DNA from: a bacterium
GTDB lineage: Bacteria; Sysuimicrobiota; Sysuimicrobiia; Sysuimicrobiales; Segetimicrobiaceae
Direction of reading: 5' to 3'
Assembly: GCA_035295165.1 (NCBI GenBank)
Contig: DATGJN010000028.1
Location: 1-33,023 of the forward strand
Length of the DNA stretch: 33,023 bases
The translations under genes and the position numbers were made by a program. Numbering within the stretch: the first letter of the stretch is position 1; each line of letters starts with the position of its first letter. Under the pieces are notes generated by a model. It did no database searches and was not told the DNA's origin. It worked only from the letters and a program-made list of their open reading frames with translations. Below, piece after piece: positions 7,344 to 13,591 of this stretch.

Positions 7344-8432
7344 ATGATGACACAGACGGTAGGTGAGGGCATGAAGAGAGTCTGGACAACCTTGGTTATT
7401 CTAGTCATCGCTGGGGGCCCCATCGCCGTCCAGGGGACCGGAGCGATGGCGCAGCCGAACCAGACTAGGCTGGTCTTACTCTCGGAGGCGACACAAACGC
7501 CGGTACCGGTCGCGTTGGCCGTAGGACAACCAGTTGTAGTCCGGATTGACGGTCGAACGCCCACAACGGTGGCGACAACCCCTCCAGAGATCGTTGACGC
7601 CATTTTGCGCGAGGGAGAGATCCTCCTTATCCCGCTGCACGAAGGGCAAACGATGCTCTCGATCGGGATTGGAAACGGTGTGAACGCAAAACTGGCCTTG
7701 GCTGTTGGAACCGCAGACGGCGTTCGTTTGATCACGCTTAGCGAGAACGTTTCGGCGACACAGGCGGCTGCGACGGCTCCAACCACGTCAGCCAGTGGCG
7801 CGAATATCGAGACATTTGTGTCGGGACTGTCAGACTCCCAGCGGCAAGCCTTGATCACGTATCTACAAGCGCCTTCGTTGTCGACCTTGAGTGTGTTGGT
7901 CCAGTCTCTGAATACGGCCCAGCAGCAGACGTTGGTGGATGTATTGGCAAATCGGGACGCGCTTGCTGGGACATTGCTGCAAGCACAAGGTGGAGAACCT
8001 GGGCCGGTAATGGCAGCTCCTGCACCGGCGATGGCAGGCCCGATCCACAGCGTTGTACCAGTAACACCAGTGGTCCCGTCGGCGCCTCGGCCGCAAGCGG
8101 AGCCTGGTGTAACTGTTAACGCTCCTTCGGGTATCGTGGTCCACGTGATCCAGACGAACACCAAGGGCGTGCTGTACTTGAGTTACGTGCTCCAGAATAC
8201 TACCAAAACGGGCGTGCAGGCAGACCCGCATGAGATCCAGGTCGCCGGTGCGCGCGGCCCCGTGACGGTCCGGCAGATGGATATCGGTACTCCGAGCGAG
8301 ATCGCGGCCGGCAGTATGGAAACCGGCATCATCGCACTCGTCCCGGACGGCGGGAAAGTGAATGTCACGTGGGGGCTGAGAGACGCTAACGGAAACGCCT
8401 TGACCGTCGAGGTCTCCATCGCAATAAAGTAG
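7344..8432 (+). CDS. Secreted two-domain protein: CpaC-N-like domain, QR helical repeats, C-terminal beta domain
   Basis: This 362-residue protein has a signal peptide (KRVWTTLVILVIAGG...GAMAQ). ATG 7344 follows aaggga; ATG 7371 (MKRVW) is an equally good start. Residues ~50-135 include VAVGQPVVVRIDG, PPEIVDAIL and EGQTMLSIGIG. This resembles the N-terminal domain of CpaC/RcpA-type secretins, where a short beta domain binds near the pore. Two helical repeats follow (ETFVSGLSDSQRQAL and SVLVQSLNTAQQQTL), then a Pro/Ala linker. A ~100-residue C-terminal beta domain holds SYVLQNT, IAAGSMETGII and GKVNVTWGL. The C-terminal half is shared with the proteins at 70-630 and 15342-16538. A periplasmic partner of PilQ is a reasonable inference. 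It is the last gene before the terminator. Confidence 0.75.
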   Translation: MMTQTVGEGMKRVWTTLVILVIAGGPIAVQGTGAMAQPNQTRLVLLSEATQTPVPVALAVGQPVVVRIDGRTPTTVATTPPEIVDAILREGEILLIPLHEGQTMLSIGIGNGVNAKLALAVGTADGVRLITLSENVSATQAAATAPTTSASGANIETFVSGLSDSQRQALITYLQAPSLSTLSVLVQSLNTAQQQTLVDVLANRDALAGTLLQAQGGEPGPVMAAPAPAMAGPIHSVVPVTPVVPSAPRPQAEPGVTVNAPSGIVVHVIQTNTKGVLYLSYVLQNTTKTGVQADPHEIQVAGARGPVTVRQMDIGTPSEIAAGSMETGIIALVPDGGKVNVTWGLRDANGNALTVEVSIAIK

Positions 8433-8452
8433 GGGGAGTGTCTCTTCGATAG

Positions 8453-8500
8453 GCAAGCGAAAAACCTCATTGTCCTAGGACAACGAGGTTTTTCGCTTGC
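8453..8500. terminator. Strong bidirectional terminator between convergent operons
   Basis: Arms 8453-8475 and 8478-8500 are 23 nt each, complementary at 22 of 23 positions (the remaining pair is G-T type), with a 2-nt gap. The stem contains an A5 run on the left arm and a T5 run on the right, so a U tract is available on either strand. It lies 21 nt after the stop at 8432 and 15 nt beyond the pilB stop on the other strand, where both convergent units must end. Confidence 0.85.
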
Positions 8501-8514
8501 AAGGGTCCGAGTGT

Positions 8515-10290
8515 CTATGAAACCGGGGGGATTACCTCTGGAAGCTGATCATCAACCTCTGGAATGGCCGTGTCCACCTCTTCTGGCACGTCTTCGCTGG
8601 TCTCTTCCGGTGTCCACGTAGCCCGCATAACCTCGCTGAGCGTGGTCTCGCCGGCTCGGACATGCAGTACGCCATCAGAGAGAAGCGTTGGGGTCTGAGT
8701 CCAGAGGCGGAGGTCTTGTTCGGTCGTCTGATCAGTAAGGCGCCCCCGCGCCTTCGGCGTCATCACCATCAACTCACCGATAGCCAGTCGACCCCGATAT
8801 CCACCGTAGCAGCGCTCGCAGCCGTCTCCGCGCATTTCCGTATTTGCGAGCCCTAGCCGGTTCGCTAACTCGAGCTCGGCCCCTTCGTACGCGACAGGCC
8901 GCGCACACCCAGCGCCCGCCCCGGCGTTGGAAGGGGCACAGATCCGCCGGAGGAGCCGCTGGCCAAGCACGGCTTGGAGGGTGTCCGCTAGTAGGTGGGC
9001 CTCAACGCCCATGTGCATAAGCCGAGGGACCGCGCCCGGAGCCGTATTGGTGTGGAGCGTACTCAACACCAGGTGCCCGGTGAGCGCGGCATCGACGGCG
9101 ACGGTCGCGGTTTCTTTGTCGCGAATCTCACCGACCATGATCACGTCCGGGTTCCGCCGGAGGAAGCTGCGCAGCATGAGCGCAAACGTTCGTGAACGAT
9201 GGGCTTCCAAGACGCGGTCGTCCACAGACGTTTGAATGATCCCAGGGATCTTCTGTTCCACTGGGTTTTCCACAGTGTAGATGAACTTATCGGGGAACCG
9301 TTGATGGATACGACGTAGAAGCACAGCGAGGGTAGTAGATTTGCCACACCCCGTGGGGCCGGTGACCAGAACGAGGCCGTGAGGAAGCGTGCACAATTGG
9401 TCGAGTTGATCATGGATAGCAGACGTAAAACCCAGGTCATCAAGTTCTTGGTGCGCGATGTGGCCGAAAATCCTGACGACGGCGTCCTCGCCGCGGTCGT
9501 CAGGACCGACCTCGATCCTAAGGTCATATTTCGGGTTCTCGGGGCTCGGCCAGCGCATGTCGCCGGACTGTGGAGTCTGGTGGTGCGCGATGTCACGGCG
9601 GGCAAGGAGCTTGATGCGACTGATGAGCCCGGCCAAGTGGCGGCGTTGGAACCGTACGCCGGGCGTGCCCTTACCGTCAACTCGGTAGCGCGCTTCACCG
9701 ATGCCCTCACCGAAATCGGCGATGTGAATATCGCTGGCGCCCATGGCGATCCCGCCGTCGATGATGTCGCTGAGCAGACGGACGATGTGTGGGGCCGCAG
9801 TGAGTTCGCTCAGGTCCTGCTGGAGGTTCGTCACCGTCAGAGTCGCGATCTCGTCGTCAAGGGCATCGGCCGGAGGAGGAAGCCGATCCTGGGTAACAAC
9901 CACGATCTCGGCGCGCCGCGGCCGGATAGCCGTGGCAATCTCGTCCCGAAGCTGAAGCGTAGGGTCGGCCACGGCCACAACCACTGATTGAGGGGTCACT
10001 TCAAGCACGGCACAGCGGCCGCTCCGCCGTAGGTCCGCCGGGAGGGCATCGCCGAGGCGGGGGTCCGGAGCTGCCGTCAGTTCACGGAACTCGAGTCCGA
10101 CACGCGCGGCGCGCGCCCGGGCCAGATGGGTGGGGTGGAGCCATCCTCGAGCGATCAGCGCCTGCAGTGGGTCCTCGGTGTCTAGTCGCTCCGCTTCATC
10201 CCATTGTTCGACGGTAATGTACTCGCGGCCGATAAGGATGTCACGAAGGGATCGTCCAAGATCGCCGTTGGCAGAAGAGTGTGGGCTCAT
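8515..10290 (-). CDS. pilB: PilB/GspE pilus extension ATPase
   Basis: This cytoplasmic motor powers pilin polymerisation. The 591-residue product has an N-terminal MshEN/T2SSE_N-type region (~1-140) and the motif GASDIHI (~184-190). Walker A is GPTGCGKST (311-319), Walker B is PDVIMVGEIRD (381-391) and the His box is TGHLVLSTLHTN (404-415). Two oddities stand out. The Asp box reads VENPVEQ where EDPxE is usual, so its Asp is Asn. The zinc-binding tetracysteine is present as C451, C462, C491 and C494, with the first pair 10 residues apart instead of two. The C-terminus carries a ~30-residue acidic/Pro tail. It lies downstream of pilA on the same strand. The start has no adjacent Shine-Dalgarno sequence. 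Confidence 0.95.
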   Translation of the reverse strand: MSPHSSANGDLGRSLRDILIGREYITVEQWDEAERLDTEDPLQALIARGWLHPTHLARARAARVGLEFRELTAAPDPRLGDALPADLRRSGRCAVLEVTPQSVVVAVADPTLQLRDEIATAIRPRRAEIVVVTQDRLPPPADALDDEIATLTVTNLQQDLSELTAAPHIVRLLSDIIDGGIAMGASDIHIADFGEGIGEARYRVDGKGTPGVRFQRRHLAGLISRIKLLARRDIAHHQTPQSGDMRWPSPENPKYDLRIEVGPDDRGEDAVVRIFGHIAHQELDDLGFTSAIHDQLDQLCTLPHGLVLVTGPTGCGKSTTLAVLLRRIHQRFPDKFIYTVENPVEQKIPGIIQTSVDDRVLEAHRSRTFALMLRSFLRRNPDVIMVGEIRDKETATVAVDAALTGHLVLSTLHTNTAPGAVPRLMHMGVEAHLLADTLQAVLGQRLLRRICAPSNAGAGAGCARPVAYEGAELELANRLGLANTEMRGDGCERCYGGYRGRLAIGELMVMTPKARGRLTDQTTEQDLRLWTQTPTLLSDGVLHVRAGETTLSEVMRATWTPEETSEDVPEEVDTAIPEVDDQLPEVIPPVS

Positions 10291-10300
10291 CAGCGTGAAG

Positions 10301-10332
10301 GGGGGAGTGACGCGAACTCGCGCTACTCCCCC
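10301..10332 (-). promoter_or_regulatory. Intercistronic hairpin between pilA and pilB
   Basis: Outer arms 10301-10308 and 10325-10332 (gggggagt/actccccc) enclose an inner perfect repeat cgcga-ac-tcgcg. Read on the minus strand it lies between the pilA stop (10354) and the pilB ATG (10290). It has no U tract, so it is a partial terminator, an mRNA-stability element or a translational element rather than a full terminator. A purine-rich Shine-Dalgarno-like gggaggagg lies just upstream of it (about 10338-10346). Confidence 0.6.
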
Positions 10333-10353
10333 GCTAACCTCCTCCCGGTCAGG

Positions 10354-10875
10354 TTACTTGCACGTGACGCCGACGGTCGTCGGCGTTCCGGCCGCTCCGA
10401 GATCGACAGTTCCGTGGATCGGGTCCATGCAGAGCACATGGGTATTGCCGCCGGTGGCCTGGGCCACAATTGTGAACGTGGCTGGCGTCGTGGTATTGAT
10501 CGGCTCGTACGTCCAACTCGATGTGATGATGTTTGCCGCGGCCGTGGTGGGCGGCAAGTTGCTGGCGCCCGCGGTGGCAAGGTCGGTCACAAGGCCGGCC
10601 CAACTAGTCGCGCCGGTATTGGCTGTCGCGGCGACGTTCGCTGAATCGGTCGGGAACGCGCCAGTGGCTGACGCGGACTCGGAGGAGATCATCCCCGTGT
10701 ACACCTGCTGCATCAGTTCATCCAGAGCTGCCGTTCTCGCGTTGGCGACCTGGCCGATGTATGTTGCGTAGGCGACGGAGCCTAGGATGAGAACGACCGC
10801 CATAGCGACAACGAGCTCGATCAGTGTAAAGCCACGACGCCGGTCATGCAGGCGCCGACTCAACAGCTGGAACAT
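10354..10875 (-). CDS. pilA: Type IV pilin, probable major subunit
   Basis: The 173-residue prepilin has the leader MFQLLSRRLHDRRRG, then FTLIELVVAMAVVLILGSVAYATYIG. Cleavage Gly, Phe1 and Glu5 are all present. The soluble domain is Ala/Thr/Ser-rich, and the last third holds two Cys (HVLCMDP and GVTCK), giving the C-terminal disulfide loop typical of type IVa pilins. It has the best ribosome site among the prepilin genes (GGGAGGTG at 10880-10887 on the minus strand), its own upstream region and a hairpin before pilB. All three fit a strongly expressed major subunit. The assignment as major subunit is inferred; the proteins at 6443 and 6900 are alternatives. Confidence 0.9.
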   Translation of the reverse strand: MFQLLSRRLHDRRRGFTLIELVVAMAVVLILGSVAYATYIGQVANARTAALDELMQQVYTGMISSESASATGAFPTDSANVAATANTGATSWAGLVTDLATAGASNLPPTTAAANIITSSWTYEPINTTTPATFTIVAQATGGNTHVLCMDPIHGTVDLGAAGTPTTVGVTCK

Positions 10876-10879
10876 ACGA

Positions 10880-10887
10880 CACCTCCC
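10880..10887 (-). promoter_or_regulatory. Strong ribosome binding site of pilA
   Basis: GGGAGGTG on the minus strand lies 4 nt before the ATG at 10873-10875. It is one of the strongest Shine-Dalgarno matches in the window, consistent with an abundant pilin, and supports the chosen start. Confidence 0.7.
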
Positions 10888-10956
10888 ACGTAGCCCGGCG
10901 AAATGGGTGAAGCGAATGGGTGCCGGACGGTACGCATGCAGATACGGTAGCAGATC

Positions 10957-11008
10957 CTCTTAAGGAAGGGGGAGACAACCTACGCTATGGGAGGTTGTCT
11001 CCTAAGAG
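10957..11008. promoter_or_regulatory. Large bulged inverted repeat in the pilA-pilM divergent region
   Basis: An 11-bp perfect inverted repeat (10971-10981 with 10992-11002, ggagacaacct) surrounds a 10-nt loop. Outside it, a further 6 bp pair (10957-10962 with 11003-11008, ctctta/taagag), leaving an 8-nt purine bulge on the left arm only. It lies between the divergent pilA and pilM starts, so it can act on either transcript or bind a dimeric regulator. It lacks a following T run, so a terminator is less likely. Confidence 0.6.
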
Positions 11009-11020
11009 CAAATGGGACTG

Positions 11021-11029
11021 TGGTACGGT
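11021..11029 (+). promoter_or_regulatory. Possible extended -10 promoter (TGGTACGGT) of pilM
   Basis: TGn followed by TACGGT (11024-11029) ends 7 nt before the pilM ATG, the geometry of a leaderless transcript. There is no Shine-Dalgarno sequence for pilM, which fits, but no convincing -35 either. Confidence 0.3.
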
Positions 11030-11036
11030 CATAGAC

Positions 11037-11885
11037 ATGGTTGGTATCGATTTGAGCCTTTCCCCGATCATCTGGGCCGCGCCCTCGAGGCGTGGCATGG
11101 TCCACGGCACCCTCGAGCGGCCGGATCCGGAGGCGCTAACGGAGGCCCTCCGGGTCGCCGATGTGCGCGATCGTATGATTGCGCTAGCCGTCCCCACGCG
11201 GGACGTCCGCATCGGCATGCTGGCCAAAGGATTAGTGGGAGCCCGAGCACGGCGCGCCGCGACGTTGGCGGCTGCCCAGCAATTGCGGATCGACCCGGCC
11301 GTGGTCGCGGTGAGTCTCGACCATCATGGCAGTGAAGGCACGGCGTATGTTGCCGCGCCGACGGACACCGTCGCCAAGTGGGTGGCGCCGTGGTCGGCGG
11401 ATCGGTGGCGCGTCTCAGTGGTGGAGCCGGCGGGGACCGCGCTGTTGAGGGAGGCCGGGAGAGACACCGTGGAGTTGTTTGTCCGGACGGGGGCAGGAAC
11501 GCTCGATGTGGTGGTCGGGAGCCGGACTCGATGGGTCCTGGCCCGCACTGTCGATCTCGATTGGGAACACAACCTGCCGAGCGCGCGCGTGGAGGTGGAA
11601 GACACGATTACGCTCGTCCGCAAAGTAGGGGTGGAGTTGGGCGGGCTTGTCGTCGGCGGCGCCGGAGCAGCGGGGATCTTAGCAGACGCGCTCTCCACGC
11701 TTGGGACTATCCGGCCACTTATGGTTGGGGCAGGACTGGATGCCGATCTGCCACCAGAAGCACTCGTGGCGGCATCGGTAGCGCAGTGGGACCGCCAGCG
11801 ACGCAGCCAAAAAGGGCTAGGGTGGAGCGATAGGATGCCGGGGCTGACGCGGCTGTGGCGGCGGAGGCGATCGAATGCGGCATAA
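11037..11885 (+). CDS. pilM: PilM-like actin-fold pilus assembly ATPase
   Basis: PilM is a cytoplasmic FtsA/actin-like protein that binds the N-terminus of PilN and links the motor to the alignment complex. The 282-residue product begins MVGIDLSLSPIIWA, the phosphate-1-like strand of the actin fold. It also contains GGLVVGGAGAAGILADAL, resembling the late glycine-rich nucleotide loop. It is short for the family (about 350 residues) and the middle is divergent, so nucleotide binding is uncertain. The assignment rests strongly on its position immediately before pilN-pilO-pilP-pilQ. ATG 11037 is chosen because homologues start at M-x-G-I-D; the open frame continues upstream to GTG 10920 but would read through the inverted repeat. 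It overlaps pilN by 11 nt. Confidence 0.8.
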   Translation: MVGIDLSLSPIIWAAPSRRGMVHGTLERPDPEALTEALRVADVRDRMIALAVPTRDVRIGMLAKGLVGARARRAATLAAAQQLRIDPAVVAVSLDHHGSEGTAYVAAPTDTVAKWVAPWSADRWRVSVVEPAGTALLREAGRDTVELFVRTGAGTLDVVVGSRTRWVLARTVDLDWEHNLPSARVEVEDTITLVRKVGVELGGLVVGGAGAAGILADALSTLGTIRPLMVGAGLDADLPPEALVAASVAQWDRQRRSQKGLGWSDRMPGLTRLWRRRRSNAA

Positions 11886-12396
11886 CTTGATAGTTCGTGA
11901 CACGACGCGGCCCATCGCGATCGTCCTGTGGGCGCTCGTAGCGCTCGTCTCAATGCTGACGGTGGCTCAGGCGATGGCTGTTCGGAACGAGGTGCACACG
12001 TTGCGCCTCATTGTGAGCGCCGCGCAGGCTCGGGTCACGCAGTTACAGGCTCGGGCTGCAGAGGCTGACGCACGGGTGGCTCCGTTCCAACAAGCGAGTG
12101 AAATCGCCGCACAACTCGGGATGGATACCATCGAGCCTACGATGTTGCGGCAGGTCGAGCCGCAGGTCCCGACAGACATTTGGTTTACGGACGTCACGAT
12201 GAGCCGCGATACGATCGGGGTCGATGGTCGCGGGCTGTCACTTGAAAGTATCGCCAAAACAGCAGAAGTGCTGCGAAATACCGCCGGGATCGCGTCGGTG
12301 CAGGTCACGGTTGTCACGAAAGCCGTGGAGGGCTGGTATAGCTTCCATATCGTTGCCCACCCGCAATCGCCATCGAAGGGAGGCCCGCGACCATGA
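11875..12396 (+). CDS. pilN: PilN-like alignment protein
   Basis: The 173-residue protein has a short cytoplasmic N-terminus (MRHNLIVRDTTRP), one membrane helix (~14-36), a coiled coil rich in Ala, Gln and Arg (~38-70) and a C-terminal ferredoxin-like beta-alpha-beta region (IWFTDVTMSRDTIGVDGRGLSLESIAKTAEVL in broken form). This is the PilN layout. The usual INLLP motif that binds PilM is not obvious; HNLIV may substitute. PilN and PilO form the inner-membrane dimer connecting PilM with PilP and PilQ. ATGA coupling to pilO (4-nt overlap) suggests tightly matched translation. Confidence 0.8.
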   Translation: MRHNLIVRDTTRPIAIVLWALVALVSMLTVAQAMAVRNEVHTLRLIVSAAQARVTQLQARAAEADARVAPFQQASEIAAQLGMDTIEPTMLRQVEPQVPTDIWFTDVTMSRDTIGVDGRGLSLESIAKTAEVLRNTAGIASVQVTVVTKAVEGWYSFHIVAHPQSPSKGGPRP

Positions 12397-12989
12397 AACG
12401 GCGCCTCCTGTGGTGGGTCCCGCTATTGCTAGCCGTACTGGTGGGGGCCGGCGGCCATATGTTGTTGATCGGCCCGGTTCAGCGGGACATCGGGAAGCTC
12501 CGGCTACAGCTTGGCGCGTTGCAGGCCCAGCAGATCCAAGCGGAAGCGCGGATTACCAGAGACACGCGTGTAGAGCAGGTCCCGTTGCCGATTAGCGACT
12601 CGGGGTTAGACCGCGTTTGGCCAGGGCTTGCGAAAGACGTTGAAACTCATGGGTATACGGTCCAACTCCTGTCATTCGTTCCCGGGATCTCTGGCCGGAC
12701 GCGTACCCTGACGCTGACCTTGCGGCTGACCGGCTCGTACCTGGCGATGAACGACACACTCATCACGATCAATAAAATGATCCCGTTGTGGAGCTGGCGC
12801 ACCCTCGAAGTTCAGTCGCAGACGGGGACGGACGTTACGGTGGTCGCTACCGGGGTGCTGCCATTGACCGGAGCCCCGGTAGTGGGGGTTGGAACGGCTC
12901 CGACACAACCAACGCAGCCGGGGCAGCAGGGGCCCACGCCTCCGCCTGCTCCTCCATCGCGACAGGCACCCGGAGGTCCACGTCCATGA
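12393..12989 (+). CDS. pilO: PilO-like alignment protein
   Basis: This 198-residue bitopic protein has a membrane helix at ~5-27, a coiled coil ~30-55 (DIGKLRLQLGALQAQQIQAE) and a periplasmic ferredoxin-like domain (~60-160). The domain includes LTLTLRLTGSYLAMNDTL, the strand-helix transition conserved in PilO. The tail after ~165 is unusually rich in Pro, Gln and Gly, and is longer than in most PilO proteins. It is predicted to heterodimerise with the preceding PilN. The gene sits between pilN (ATGA overlap) and the PilP-like gene (ATGA overlap). Confidence 0.8.
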   Translation: MKRRLLWWVPLLLAVLVGAGGHMLLIGPVQRDIGKLRLQLGALQAQQIQAEARITRDTRVEQVPLPISDSGLDRVWPGLAKDVETHGYTVQLLSFVPGISGRTRTLTLTLRLTGSYLAMNDTLITINKMIPLWSWRTLEVQSQTGTDVTVVATGVLPLTGAPVVGVGTAPTQPTQPGQQGPTPPPAPPSRQAPGGPRP

Positions 12990-13591
12990 AGAACAATACG
13001 TTGCGCCGGGCTGCAATTGGGCTCGTAACCTTAGCCATGGTGGGAGTCATTGTGCGACCTCAAGGAGTACTCGGTCAGTTGGCCGGGCAAACTTCTGGAG
13101 GGGCAGCACACACGACTACCGCCCCCGTTCCAGCTACTCGACCAAGCGTGGGGGCTCCAGTCACAACGGGGCGGCGTGACCTGTTCGCGCCACCGCCTGG
13201 GGTGGCAACGGGCGCGCACGCAGGCAGCACGGGTGCCGCAGTACCGTCGATGCCAGGGCCACAGATCGGGTCCATCTCTCTTCCGCCACTTCCGGGAGCC
13301 GTAGGGATCGGCCCCGCGTCGGCCCCACCGGCGCTTTCTGGCCAAGGAGGGCAGGGGACGCCAACAGCTCCCACCATCGAATTGCGCGGGGTCGCTCTCG
13401 GACGTACACCACAGGCGGTGCTGGTATCCGGTGGGACATACGCGATTGTCACGGTAGGGCAGAAGACGGATTGGGGCACGGTGACAGGCATTACCGCTAC
13501 GACGGTTACCCTTAGGATGGATAGCGGGTCGCGTACACTAAGGTTCGAGACACCACATCCAGCAGCAACGACACAGACGGGGAGCCACTAA
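12986..13591 (+). CDS. pilP: PilP/GspC-like periplasmic linker protein
   Basis: The 201-residue product has a basic N-terminus, a hydrophobic signal or anchor (~8-30) and a long low-complexity Pro/Gly/Ala/Thr linker (~35-120). A C-terminal HR-like beta domain (~125-190) reads IELRGVALGRTPQAVLVSGG, IVTVGQKTDW and TVTLRMDSGSRTLRF. The motif RRDLFAPPPG early in the linker matches the xDPF segment that precedes HR domains in PilP and GspC. There is no lipobox Cys, so it is probably anchored by its signal helix rather than as a lipoprotein. PilP joins the PilN/PilO complex to PilQ. The stop overlaps the pilQ start by 1 nt (TAATG). Confidence 0.7.
   Translation: MKNNTLRRAAIGLVTLAMVGVIVRPQGVLGQLAGQTSGGAAHTTTAPVPATRPSVGAPVTTGRRDLFAPPPGVATGAHAGSTGAAVPSMPGPQIGSISLPPLPGAVGIGPASAPPALSGQGGQGTPTAPTIELRGVALGRTPQAVLVSGGTYAIVTVGQKTDWGTVTGITATTVTLRMDSGSRTLRFETPHPAATTQTGSH

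Noticed and set aside
7223-8164. 313-codon minus-strand open frame opposite the secreted protein gene
   Set aside because: It is long only because the opposite strand is GC-rich and low in complexity. The plus-strand product has a signal peptide and paralogues.
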